Source of the DNA: Triangularia verruculosa
Lineage: Eukaryota > Ascomycota > Sordariomycetes > Sordariales > Podosporaceae
Length of the DNA: 64,000 nucleotides
Reading direction: 5' to 3'
Assembly: GCA_033296885.1 (NCBI GenBank)
Contig: MU863951.1
Span: 119,983-183,982 of the forward strand
The notes under the pieces are model-generated. The model made no database searches, was not told the origin of the DNA, and saw nothing but the letters and a program-made list of their open reading frames with translations. This document shows positions 54,742-64,000 of the stretch, in pieces (within the stretch, counting starts at the first letter, position 1; every line of letters starts with the position of its first letter). The position numbers and the translations under genes were made by a program.

Positions 54742-57227
54742 TCACGCCCGTAATCTAACGCCATGCACCTTCTCTACGTGATTCTTGAAATGGCGCAAGT
54801 GCTTGAAGCTCAGCGCCTCACTGCTGCACTTTGGGTGGTTGCACGACATCTGCTTCACGCCGCCTAGCTGTTGCGCGTGCTTCCTATCGAAATGATCGTA
54901 CATTACCGCCGGTCGACAGTACTTGAACGTCCTTTCCCCATGGGACATGGTTTCATCCCCAATGCAGCATGGACATTGCTTCCTGTCCATCAGGAGCGGA
55001 AAGGGGTCCGGCCCGGGAGACTCCTCCTTCACTGCGACGTCAGCCCGTGCCCTCCGTGGGGTGCGTTTCCGCCCGGTCTCTTGTCTGCCGCACAAGGTGA
55101 CCATAAGCTCGGCCACCTGAATGCGGAATTCGAGCAGCTCAGTAGAGCTCAGATTGTCCGGCTGATTACAGAGCATCTCGGCGAGCTTAGCACGTTCAGG
55201 GATATGTAGGTCGATAGCCGGTTCAACGTATTCCTCCTCCTCTTGCCCATCGGCCTCGATGTCCCAGGTTGGGCGGTCGTGAAAGTAATCTTTCCTGTAA
55301 GCTTGCCGGATAGTGTTTTTCCGCTGCGCCTCCTTAGTCGCGATCAGCCTGGTAAGTTCTCGAATCCGGTCCTCGTTGTCGGTGCCTTTGATCCGGTATT
55401 GGCCGCCTTTAAGCTGTGCCCTCTCCGCCTTCAGTGCGGCGATCTCCGAATCAGGCGGCATCATCTCCCAGACCTCATCGGGGACCATATCCTTGCTCGC
55501 ACGGGGGTCGCGCATGAGGCCTATATGCGAAAGCATTCCGAGCAGGCTGTCCTCGGTCGGCTTATTCAGGAACGCGTTCTGAAGGTGGAACCCAACCTTT
55601 TCGTTGATATATGCGCTGTTGAATGTAGCCCACTTCGGGTCGTGCCGCATCATCTGATCGCGGACAGCATCGGAGGCGTTGCCTATGTGCTGTTAGTACA
55701 AGGCTACTCTGGGGATGGAAAGAACATACCGTTCGCTGCGTTGGCCGCTCCCCTACGCCAGGCCTTTGGTTTAATCGGGTTTTCTTCTCCAGCGTCGAGT
55801 GATTGCCGCGCCATGTCATCTAATAGCTTCTGGTACGGAAGAGGCTGATACTTTGAAGTACTGGAGCCGTCTGACTCGTCTTCTGAAATGGACTCGTCGG
55901 AGTCGTCCTCGACAATGGAGTCATTAAGTCGGCGGAAAATAGGCCGCTTGAGCCATTTCTTCTTCCATCGCAAGGGAGTACATTTGACTGGTCCCCGGAT
56001 CTTTGCCTGGAAAACTTCTCTGACGCTGGTAAACTTCGTTGCGGCAAATGCGCGATCGTGGACTGCTAAACTGACGATCATACTGATGAAACAAAAGATC
56101 AACCTCCTGGTAGGCGTGAAGAAGAAGATGGTTCTAGAGGAAAGCTCGTCAGGTCCGATACACCAGGGGGGAGTAGGCAATCACTTACGGCTTTGGCTTG
56201 TTGTCTGCCCCTTTGTGGTGCGCCAGCTTGATGGACATAGCCAGGCTGTCCTTGCCAGTTTCCGGGTGGCGCACCATCATCAGCAGAATGTCCTCGTAGC
56301 AGAGCGCCTTTGAGCGTCCACGGCTCGAGCGCTCTTGCAAGATCAACTCTTCCAGCAGCCTGAAATGCCTATCATTGTCTTCGTCGTTCGGGGCACTCCC
56401 AGTATCATGCCGGGGGAAGAGCTCCTCTAGACACCTGTCGTTGCCGCTCTTTCTCTCGCCGTCCACAAACTCGGCCGGCCGCGCCCCCGTGAAGGCAAGG
56501 CCGAGATAGCACCCCGACAGCTGGATCCGATGCCTCTCCCAAGAGAAGATGCCCGTATCATACTTGATATTGAAGGTCTGTAGGACCAGCAAAGTGTCCG
56601 CGTTCGCGACGTCCTTTCCACGGGTGTTTGGCGCTTGTAGGCGGTATCTTGTAACCAAGACAGCGTCGTGCCACTTGCAAGGCGCGTTAGCTGCTATGTC
56701 GGTAGGCGGGAGTTTGGAAACGCACCTTCTGAATTTCTAGACTGTCGTTTCTGTGTATGTAGCGACCCGTGGCACTGGCGTACAGCTGCTTGTACTGGCG
56801 GAAATACTCCCACGACGAGCCCCGCGATTTGATATGGCAAGTCTGACACAAGTATTCCAGGAAATCCATCGCCATTGCGCGGTTTGCTTTCTGAATCACG
56901 TCTCGTCAGGTTCCCTCTAATTTGGCGTAATCGCAGTATCTCCAGATTCGTTAGCTAATATACCAATAGAACGGGAGGCAGGCGACCTGTTTACCTCTTC
57001 CATTTCCGAAGCATACCAGCGATGTTGATCTTGGTCTTGTCGGCATAGTTGGGCGTAAGGAATTGAGTGTCCGAGAGCTGCTTGCGGAGAGCTGCGCGCT
57101 GTTCGGCCGTGAGGGATTCTGGCCGTTTCTCAACCCGCCTCGCGGTTTCTTGCTCCGTGAAGCGCTGGATAAAATTCACATTGTGTTGCCGGTCCTTTGC
57201 GAGCCGCGGCGGGCGACGTGCTGGCAT
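54742..57227 (-). pseudogene. DUF3435 tyrosine recombinase (Starship captain family), five exons, one nonsense codon
   Basis: Exons are 57227-56995, 56939-56726, 56673-56189, 56133-55730 and 55682-54742. They total 2277 nt, 758 residues plus stop, and every junction closes in frame. The N-terminus (MPARRPPRLAKDRQHNVNFI) and the block SWEYFRQYKQLYASATGRYI are typical of DUF3435 proteins. Putative recombinase residues are all present: Arg214 in FTGARPAEFVDG, Arg437-Arg438 in AWRRGAANA, His459 in MRHD and Tyr470 in NSAYINEKV. C-terminal Cys/His clusters (CPCC ... HFDRKH, CNHPKC ... HVEKVH) follow. The only defect is TGA at 56908-56906 (codon 89), where family members, as I recall, have Trp. Captains insert large Starship elements at the 5' end of which they lie. 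Confidence 0.85.
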
Positions 57228-57519
57228 GGCGATGGCGTTGAGTGTCGAGGGCAGCGCCGTCGACTCTGGCGACAACAGTCTACGAGCTGGAGACGACGGA
57301 AAGTGCGAGCAGCCTCATTTTATATCTTGCTGCGCCGGGGAGCCAAAATAAATGCCAGGTAGAAGAAAACGGTTTCCTGGATTGCGCTCTCTTGAAACCT
57401 GCCCAGGTCTGGGACGCTCATTGGAGGGTGGCGCATAGATGGGGTCCTGGAATCTGCAGGCGCTAGCCTGCGGTGAGGTACTAAGTACCTGGCTGTGACC
57501 AAGCACCCCGCACTGTCGA

Positions 57520-57591
57520 GACACCCGAAAATGGCGGCACCGCCATGCCAAATTCGGCGGCCAGAACAGCAAGTTCTGGACTTAACCTGTA
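57520..57591 (+). repeat. 72-bp direct repeat, right copy
   Basis: Begins GACACCCGAAAATGGCGGCA; 68 of 72 bases match 48733-48804. It lies 293 bp upstream of the DUF3435 start codon, where the outer 5' edge of a captain-led element would be expected. Confidence 0.92.
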
Positions 57592-57917
57592 AATCTAAAA
57601 GCTTACTGACACTGTAAAAGTAGTTGGGTACCTACCTGAGTTGACCTCAGGCCCCTGATTCTACTTATATATAGGCTTACTAAGCCTCTCACCCTACGTA
57701 AAAGTAAGCCGCATAATGGCTGATCTAGAAGATCAGGTATCACTCGCCAACCTCGCTGCTTCTTAACTTGTATCTTATGTACTCATCCTGAAAGACTCTA
57801 TTCGGCAATTTGCGTGCTGTTTTGATTTCAATAATCCAATTATAAATGTCACAACCCCAAACTCCATCACAATGCTCTAAAATTTCAAAACAAAAACCAA
57901 CTCCTCCCTTTAACCCA
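57592..57917. other. Intergenic region
   Basis: Between the right 72-bp repeat and the 3' end of the 401-residue gene. It contains short inverted words (TTGACCTCAGG, TATATATAGGC) and no gene. Confidence 0.4.
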
Positions 57918-59123
57918 TCACGCAGCAGCAGCAGTCTGACCCAACCCCCTCCCCTGTCCCTGCCCCTGTCCCTGACTCCCACTCTTACCCAACCCCCCAA
58001 TCCTCTCCCCCCTCATCTCCTCCCCCACCTTCCTATGCGCCAAAGCCAGCACCCTATAAATATTCGCCAGCTCATAATCCCCATTCCACTCAAACCCCTC
58101 CGAGCTCCTATTCGCCACATCGCTCAGCCTCGCGTGGCTGCTCTCGGTCAAATCACAATCAATCACCCAGTGCCCCGACCCCTTGACGGGAAACCTGTAC
58201 ACAATATGCTTCCACTCCGACCGCCTGATCTCCATCTGCCTCGCCCGGTCGTAGGCGCTGTCCGGGGTGGCGCGCATCTGGGAGGCGCGCTCCATAGGGG
58301 AGTCCGGGTTGAGGGCCCAGTTGGGGTCGATGGGAGGGGCGAGGAGGTTAGAGTCATGATGGGACCCGTTCAGCTGGAGCGCCAGGCCGAGGTTGGCTTT
58401 GGTTAGGTTGAGGTTGTAAGGCCGGGCAGGGGCTGGGCGGGAGGCGGACAGAGGTGGGATGGGAGGGGGGAGGGTGGATTCTTTCTTTTCTTGGGAGGTG
58501 GGAGGGGTGTCATAGACGGAAGAGGCTTTGGTGGACTGCTGAGGGGATGCAGATCGGGATGTGTTGCGGGCAGTGGTGGGGTTGTCGTTTGTGGTGGAGG
58601 CCATGTTAGGAGAGGATTTCCCTGCCTGGCCGTTTTCGTCACTTAGATTGGGAGATAGAACACCGCCAAGTGCCGGGGTCGAGTTGGCAGCTGTGCTGTC
58701 TAGGTTGTGATTGATGTTTCTGCTCGACATAGGAGGACTGTGATAAACCAGGGAGAGCGAGGGTCCTTGTTTTTGCTCGGGAGACATCAAGGGAGATCCA
58801 AACATGGTTGTTGGGGGTGTTTTTACCATGCCGTCCATCTTGTCAGCGGCTGTCTCTGGGAGAGGGGGACTCTGATATGCCATGGCTACGAGCTGGTTGA
58901 TTTGTTCTTCGGTGGGAAGCTGAGGCGTTCTCTTGAGCGTGGTGGGAGGACGGGGAGGCGAGCGAGGACGGACGTTTCGGTACCGAGAAGATGGCAACTT
59001 TGGCGATGGTCTCTTCAGAGGAACCATAAACAGATCTTGGTCGCTGGCGCTGTCGACAGGCTCAATCAGTGGAGCAGATTCGCTGGTGATGGAATTGTTG
59101 TTAGGCTTGAACTCGACGTCCAT
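57918..59123 (-). CDS. Unknown protein with disordered N-terminus, 401 residues
   Basis: A single exon from the ATG at 59123. Residues 1-270 are low complexity, rich in Pro, Ser, Thr and Asn, with repeated short motifs ending in SPP or TPP (YQSPPLPE, VKTPPTTM, YHSPPMSS, YDTPPTS). These are potential proline-directed phosphorylation sites. The likely folded part is residues about 275-375, with RARQMEIRRSEWKHIVYRFP and VKGSGHWVIDCDLTESSHA. The end is a Gly-Gln run (GSQGQGQGQGRGLGQ) with an Ala tail. I do not recognise the C-terminal block, which looks conserved in character (Trp, Asp and Cys-containing beta/helix pattern). No signal peptide. The function is unknown; a regulatory or scaffold role would fit the disorder. 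Confidence 0.75.
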   Translation of the reverse strand: MDVEFKPNNNSITSESAPLIEPVDSASDQDLFMVPLKRPSPKLPSSRYRNVRPRSPPRPPTTLKRTPQLPTEEQINQLVAMAYQSPPLPETAADKMDGMVKTPPTTMFGSPLMSPEQKQGPSLSLVYHSPPMSSRNINHNLDSTAANSTPALGGVLSPNLSDENGQAGKSSPNMASTTNDNPTTARNTSRSASPQQSTKASSVYDTPPTSQEKKESTLPPPIPPLSASRPAPARPYNLNLTKANLGLALQLNGSHHDSNLLAPPIDPNWALNPDSPMERASQMRATPDSAYDRARQMEIRRSEWKHIVYRFPVKGSGHWVIDCDLTESSHARLSDVANRSSEGFEWNGDYELANIYRVLALAHRKVGEEMRGERIGGLGKSGSQGQGQGQGRGLGQTAAAA

Positions 59124-60059
59124 GATACTCTCTCGATGCAGGTAAGTCTTGTCGGTGGCTTAATAACGAAGGGATAAGCGGGAAGGATATTTGATGATAT
59201 TCTAGTATGTTTCCTGATCTGCTTTGTTTCAAGATCTGCGTCGATCAGTTTGGAGAAGCAGGCCCGTTTGTTTATATGGTCGAACACCACAACGGATCGC
59301 TGTAGATAATAAGACGCTGACTTCATGGCGGTCACGATGGTTGTCGACGGGCATGGCTAAAGGGGTGTGAGAGACTTCGGCCAGCTATCGGCAGTCTAGA
59401 GTCGTGAGGTCTGAAACTGGACAGCAGACACTTCTGAAAAATGTGCTTGTTAGTGCAAACTATACGCGGCCCGCGAATATACTAACACTCGTTTATGCAT
59501 TGGCGGGCGACAACTGGGCGGACCATTGAGCGGGCAAGAAATGACGGACTGGTCTTCTGTAAGAGTTCGTTTGTCCTCCGACAAAAAGACCACAACAGGA
59601 CCTTGACGTCAATGGAAAAAGTGCTTTTGCAAGGCTTGGGCCTGGGTCAGCACTTGGTGTGAAACAAGTACCCCCGTTTGAAACCCGCCGCATCTGAAGT
59701 TGTACCAACCGCGCCGGCACTCGGCGGGGTTCCGGCGGCCCGGTCAATGTGTGGGTGAGGCGCAGGTCCATTGCCATCTTCAGGGCCAACTAACGACCAA
59801 CCATATACTGATAAAGTTGGCAGTTCTTCCATAAAATACCTGGGGTCTCGGATTCAGCGGCAGTTGTCTCTTGTCTAGATAACTACATGGTTAAAGTATC
59901 TAGATCCTCTCAATGCCGCTCCGTGCAGCTGATAACAACTTCAGACCCAAATTCCTTGAAATCGTCAACGATTTCCACAAATGCCCGCCGGACCGGTGCA
60001 AGCTGAGGCCTCGCCATACTGCACCGCATGTCCCGCTGTGTGCCTCATGACCGATGCGT
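59124..60059. other. Intergenic region
   Basis: Promoter side of the 401-residue gene and 3' flank of the crystallin-like gene. Open frames at 59493-59789 and 59900-60229 (minus) show no features; the second overlaps the last exon of the neighbouring gene in another frame. Confidence 0.4.
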
Positions 60060-61083
60060 TTATTCGGCGGGCAAATCATCGCGGATGCAGCTATCGGTAT
60101 CCGTGATATCCCAGCACTCAATCGACTGGATGTGGTCGTGGAAGGCATTGTGCGTGATGTTTGTGGCAACCGTGGCCGAGAAACGGTTTCCACCACAGTC
60201 GAGCTCACTAGAGAAGGATGGTCAGTCAAGAAGAACGGGTAGCGGTTGACAGTCAGGGTTCGCTGTGCTTACCTGAACCAAGAGCAGCAAGTGGTATCTT
60301 CATCGTTTCTGAACGAGTCAATGGTGTTTCTCCACTCATCGGGGAAGTTGACTGCACAACAGAGGTTAGATCTCGAACACAGCAGACGCAGGCAACAGCG
60401 TCACATACCGCAGGTACCGAGGGGAAGGGCCTTGCTGCCCGGGTTCTTGTTGTCAAAGCTGGAACAGTCGCCCTGGAACTGGGGATCCTTGCAAAAGGTG
60501 ACGCTGCCGTATCCCTCGTTGTTGTCGGCTCTCTCTTCCAACTCAGCCTGGGGAGACACCGCGTCCCGCTTCGGGGGGTCGTAGCAAAAGTCCTCTGCGT
60601 TTGCCTCGCACCGATATGACTTGATGGCATCGTTCCACTGGCTCCCACCCAACTGGTTGGCGGTCTGGGTGCGAAACTGCGGCTTGTCGTCAGGGCAATC
60701 GAGGTCGCTGCGATATGGTAGGTTAGAGACTGTTGCAAGCCACAATGGAAAGCCTGTAACTTACGCCCACCATCTGCAACACCAGTCCAGCTCATTGTGA
60801 TTGGTGTACGAGCTGATGCGGTTCTGCCACTCCGAGGGCAAGTTGTCTGTATTTGCGTTAGCCACCAGCTTGCCCAGCAGGGATCAGTATAATTACAGCA
60901 CTGCATATCCTTGCGATCCTTGTCGAAGAACTGAAAGGCGCCCTTGAAATCATTGTCCTCCCAGTACGTGATGCTGGCACCTGGAGCACGCTGTCTCTTC
61001 TCGACAGCTGGGATAGCCGAAGCAAAGGCAGGGGTGGCTGCAATGGCAGCGGCCACGACGGAGATGATCTTGGCGGAGATCAT
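60060..61083 (-). CDS. Secreted Cys-rich protein with two crystallin-like repeats, five exons
   Basis: Exons are 61083-60897, 60846-60765, 60707-60409, 60351-60273 and 60207-60060, totalling 795 nt and 264 residues. All four introns (50-65 nt) have GT/AG ends and keep frame. A signal peptide (MISAKIISVVAAAIAATPAFA) and a Lys-Arg site (VEKRQ) precede two homologous repeats. Repeat 1 runs SITYWEDNDFKGAF, CYNLPSEWQNRISSYTN, LDWCCRWWADLDC. Repeat 2 runs SVTFCKDPQFQGDC, CVNFPDEWRNTIDSF, TTCCSWFSELDC. The aromatic-rich first strand, F-x-G turn and conserved Trp are reminiscent of beta/gamma-crystallin-type domains, but the paired cysteines are unusual. It is extracellular and possibly an effector or antimicrobial-type protein. 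The last exon was found only through its splice site. Confidence 0.82.
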
Positions 61084-62458
61084 GTTGATGGTTGTTCTTG
61101 CGAGGTCGAGTCTTGTTGGTTATGAATCGGTGTTTGTGTTTGTGTGTTATGAGAGAGTTTGCTTCTAGGTTGTGGAGGAGAGGAGGATTTTATACCAATA
61201 GGTCGAGAGCAATCCAGTTGCCGCAAGGAGACTCTAAGAGCATAGCAGAGCGGTGCCTGATTGCTCGTAATGTCAGAGTTGTCAAGATGGGCTGAGAATT
61301 CCAGGAAGTCGTGCTCCAGAGCCACCAACCTTGGAGTGTTGAGGAGCGAACTTTAGCATCTTCACTTGGGACGACCCACCAATAGGCCAAATTTACATCA
61401 CAATCCAGCTGCTCTTTCCCGCTCATTCTTCGATAAGTCCAACAGTCGACAGCCATTCCTTTGTTGTGCTCCCCCAGCGGTAAGATGGGGGGTGGCACAT
61501 GAGGAGGAAGCTCTCGCAATCTGGAAGTTGCTCTTCAGTTTATGAAAGAGCATCCTGTCGCGCAGGTTTCTAACCCCGCAGTCGATGACGTTGCCTTGTG
61601 GATGACTTCGAGGCGAAAGCATTTGGGAAGGCGTAATCGGTAGATACGGCCGTGAAGGTTGTCATCGCGGCGTTGCGTGACCAATCCCGCCCACAGGAGG
61701 AAGAAGAAACTGGCTGAACTCATTCAACTTGGAGGAAACCACGTCATTAAAGTTGACCAGCCAGAGGCTTCTGTGCATCGTTGGTTTCAGTCAAAACGAG
61801 GTTCGAATTCACATGGCACCTGTCTATTGCCTTGGGTAGGGTTAGGGTGGCCAATCTGCACGCCAAGCTGGGCGGGCACTCAGGGGTTCAGGGGTCCAGG
61901 GCCCCCAGCGAAAATACGCATTCATGAAAGCTTACACGATTCAGAAGTCAATATTCGGCTATTGTAAGGATAGGTACATGTCCCATATCAAATTGGTTCC
62001 GTCTCTTGGAGAGTGTTATTTACAGAACTTTCATTACTCGATTGGTATGGACTTGCTGTTTTGGGCTTGGTGTAGACCAAACGGTTAACGTTGCAGATCC
62101 TGGCAGGAGAATAGTTAAGAATAAAGTGTCAAGCAGTGTAAAGTTGGAGTTCTCTGATGTAGGTATGTCGTTATTGAGACGCCTTTCCTGCTGCTAACCC
62201 CCTCGGCAAGAAACAACTTAAACGGCCATTATACCCTGTCGGGAACCCTGAAATCTCACGTCTTATAAGAGCCGCAGACCAGGACAGATCATGTTCAGAT
62301 TTATCCAGATATGTACAGATCTACCTTTCCTCCCCCCATGCCCCGTGGGCCTCTCCCATGTTTCCATCTCCTGCCCAATTCATTGTTTACCTAATTTGCA
62401 CACTCTCGCGGCACACCTGGTTGTATCAGTGGGTCAACCTTTCAGAGGTTGGTTCCTT
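61084..62458. other. Intergenic region, 1.4 kb
   Basis: No supported gene. Promoter of the crystallin-like gene (CT/GT-rich leader at 61090-61190 on the minus strand), then unassigned sequence. Short open frames have no recognisable features. Confidence 0.4.
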
Positions 62459-63503
62459 TCAGTTCCAAGCATCTAAAGGAGGAACTTCGCTTTGGTGAAC
62501 GGTGCCCGCACTTTTAACTTCGCCCTGATAGCCACTCTCAGTCGCACCCCTGCCCTTGCGCCGTAAATGACTGGCGACTTGCCGGAGGAACCTGCGAGCT
62601 TGCCAAGCGGCGATGCGCATGTCCCATTTCAATCGGCCACCATAAAAGCGGGCTTTTTGCTTCAATCTAGAGCCAAGATATCTTAACGAACGGCGATTCT
62701 CTGGCTGCTCGTCGGCGTTGTACCATGCTGGGCTTTCATCGTCGGCATCCGCATGCTGGGGAGCCTCATAGTGAATAACTGGGGGATCTCCAGCCGGGCC
62801 CGGATCACGCTCACGGTTCTTCTTAATTCCCCATTCAATCCAGTCGTCGGCAGTGTTATAGTCGTCTTCATAATCATCCAATACATATTCCCAAGGAGTC
62901 GCCTCGTCACGATTTCTATCAAGACAGTCGATTAGCAACGCTACAAGTGCCTTCCAAGAGTTGCTGACTTACCGGTCAGGGTCAGTAAGGAGACCGTGGG
63001 TTTCCCTTAGGGTGTTGATCCAATCTCGAACTGAGATATACGGCGTCAGATCAACTGACACACCCTTTCTGCGGAAGATCATAAGGTTGGATCTCGCATT
63101 ATCTCTGCGTCTCCTGACATAATGTATAGCGTCACTATGCCCTACGTCAATTCCGCGTATGTCAGGGTAGAAGCACAACAAGACGAGGATCCGCAAAGCA
63201 ATCATCTCGTTGAACAGCGTAAGTGCGCTGACGGCTTCTGCTGGGTTGAGAAAGCCCGGCATATAGTTATGCTCGAGAAAGGTAAATTGACCCTGGTGTT
63301 GCTTCAATCTCTGGTACAATTGAGTCTTCTGGAGGTGATGTTTCGTACACCAGTTCGGCCAGTCCGATGACTTAGGCGTCTCGCAACGAAACCCATCTTT
63401 ATGCAGTGCCTGGAAGCGCGGATTAGAGTCAGAACGTACGCCAAACTGGTGTAATAGAAAATACATACCCTGCATTTATTCTCCGGGAAAGAGTGCTCGT
63501 CTT
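62459..63503 (-). CDS. Unknown protein with N-terminal zinc motif, 5' end eroded
   Basis: Three exons are visible: 63503-63469, 63409-62973 and 62915-62459. They give 308 residues, with in-frame GTATGT/CAG and GTAAGT/TAG introns. Joining the first two exons makes the motif KCRALHKDGFRC followed by WCTKHH. This C-x9-C ... C-x3-H unit resembles short zinc ribbons of the type CxALTxxGxRC seen in fungal accessory proteins. The middle is helical (FLNPAEAVSALTLFNEMIAL, RILVLLCFYPDIRGIDVG) and the end is very acidic then basic (YVLDDYEDDYNTADDW; RRFLRQVASHLRRKGR). A splice acceptor precedes the first exon, but the upstream DNA is AT-rich and RIP-like with stops. The start is therefore lost or unrecognised. 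Possibly a pseudogene. Confidence 0.6.
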
Positions 63504-63950
63504 CTATAATAACGTATTATTGAGTTTGGAACTTACGTAGTTATCTTAAAGTATATAATAAACTAATAATATTAATTAAACGAAAGAAAAGAGTTTAAAA
63601 GAGCGTATAGGACCGTATTTATATCCTATTAAAGTATTCTATTTACTTATTAAACTTATAGTTAAGAATACTACTCCGTAAACTATTCCGCAAAACCTTT
63701 ACTATACTAATGTAAATACTATCCTACTTTATATACCCCCTTAATTTACAAACTCCTACAAATTAGCTATACCTTTATATAAATAACCGTTATAATTACT
63801 CTTACCCTCTATAATTTTTAAATTTCTATAAATTCTTTATAATTTACACTAATATAAATAAACCCGGTTATGAAATAATTTATATTCGAATATATATACA
63901 TTATATTCTGTTGAAATAGGTGCTATTGAGGCCTGTAAATATAGGCTCAA
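63504..63950. repeat. AT-rich, RIP-like sequence at window edge
   Basis: Very AT-rich DNA, dominated by TA, AA and TT with few CA/TG words, resembling the RIP-mutated transposons at 34-41 kb. No termini are recognisable. Composition returns towards normal in the last 50 bases. Confidence 0.55.
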
Positions 63951-64000
63951 ATAGCTATCGGCGCAGTACACTGAGAGCGAAGAAGACTTTGACTGCAGCA

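Noticed and set aside
1..64000. CRISPR arrays, tRNA or rRNA genes
   Set aside because: No regularly spaced repeat-spacer pattern, no intact A/B-box cloverleaf and no rRNA-like block was recognised on reading. A tRNA scan could still find a divergent gene.

Overview
The window looks like nuclear DNA of a filamentous ascomycete, most likely a Sordariomycete and perhaps Sordariales (inference). The reasons are genes split by 47-76 nt introns with GT donors, CT(A/G)A(C/T) branch sites and CAG/TAG acceptors; fungal-specific families (Clr5, DUF6604-like, DUF3435, Btn1/CLN3, fungal GMC oxidoreductases); and transposons decayed by C-to-T change in the manner of repeat-induced point mutation (RIP).

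Bases 1-32,100 are mostly ordinary gene-bearing DNA: the 3' end of a zinc-binding protein, a kinase-like protein, an inorganic pyrophosphatase, a tricalbin-like SMP/C2 protein, a four-exon Clr5 protein, a small three-exon gene assembled here from splice sites, a secreted M28 aminopeptidase and an M13 metallopeptidase lying tail to tail, battenin (btn1), a DnaJC28-domain protein, an MFS transporter, an eight-exon GMC oxidoreductase and a secreted defensin-like peptide.

Bases 33,000-57,600 are accessory DNA. They hold gene relics and two inverted copies (B and A) of one pogo/Fot1-type transposon on either side of an intact 265-aa unknown gene. Copy B is itself broken by a second pogo-type element (C) and by a solo LTR. 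Removing the two insertions and their target duplications leaves 1863 bp, against 1862 bp for copy A. Next come a Tad-like LINE with both ORFs frameshifted, a Cys/Pro-rich gene, a 651-aa conserved-looking gene, a second solo LTR, and a five-exon DUF3435 tyrosine-recombinase gene (the Starship 'captain' family). That gene is complete except for one in-frame TGA. A 72-bp direct repeat occurs about 290 bp upstream of the captain start and again 8.8 kb away, so the pair brackets the captain and the two cargo-like genes. This bracketed block is the best candidate here for an undescribed mobile system.

Bases 57,900-63,500 return to single-copy genes: a disordered 401-aa protein, a five-exon secreted protein made of two crystallin-like repeats, and a zinc-motif protein whose 5' end runs into AT-rich, RIP-like DNA at the window edge. 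All splice models were inferred by eye from frame continuity, splice consensus and family resemblance. No alignment or database search was run.
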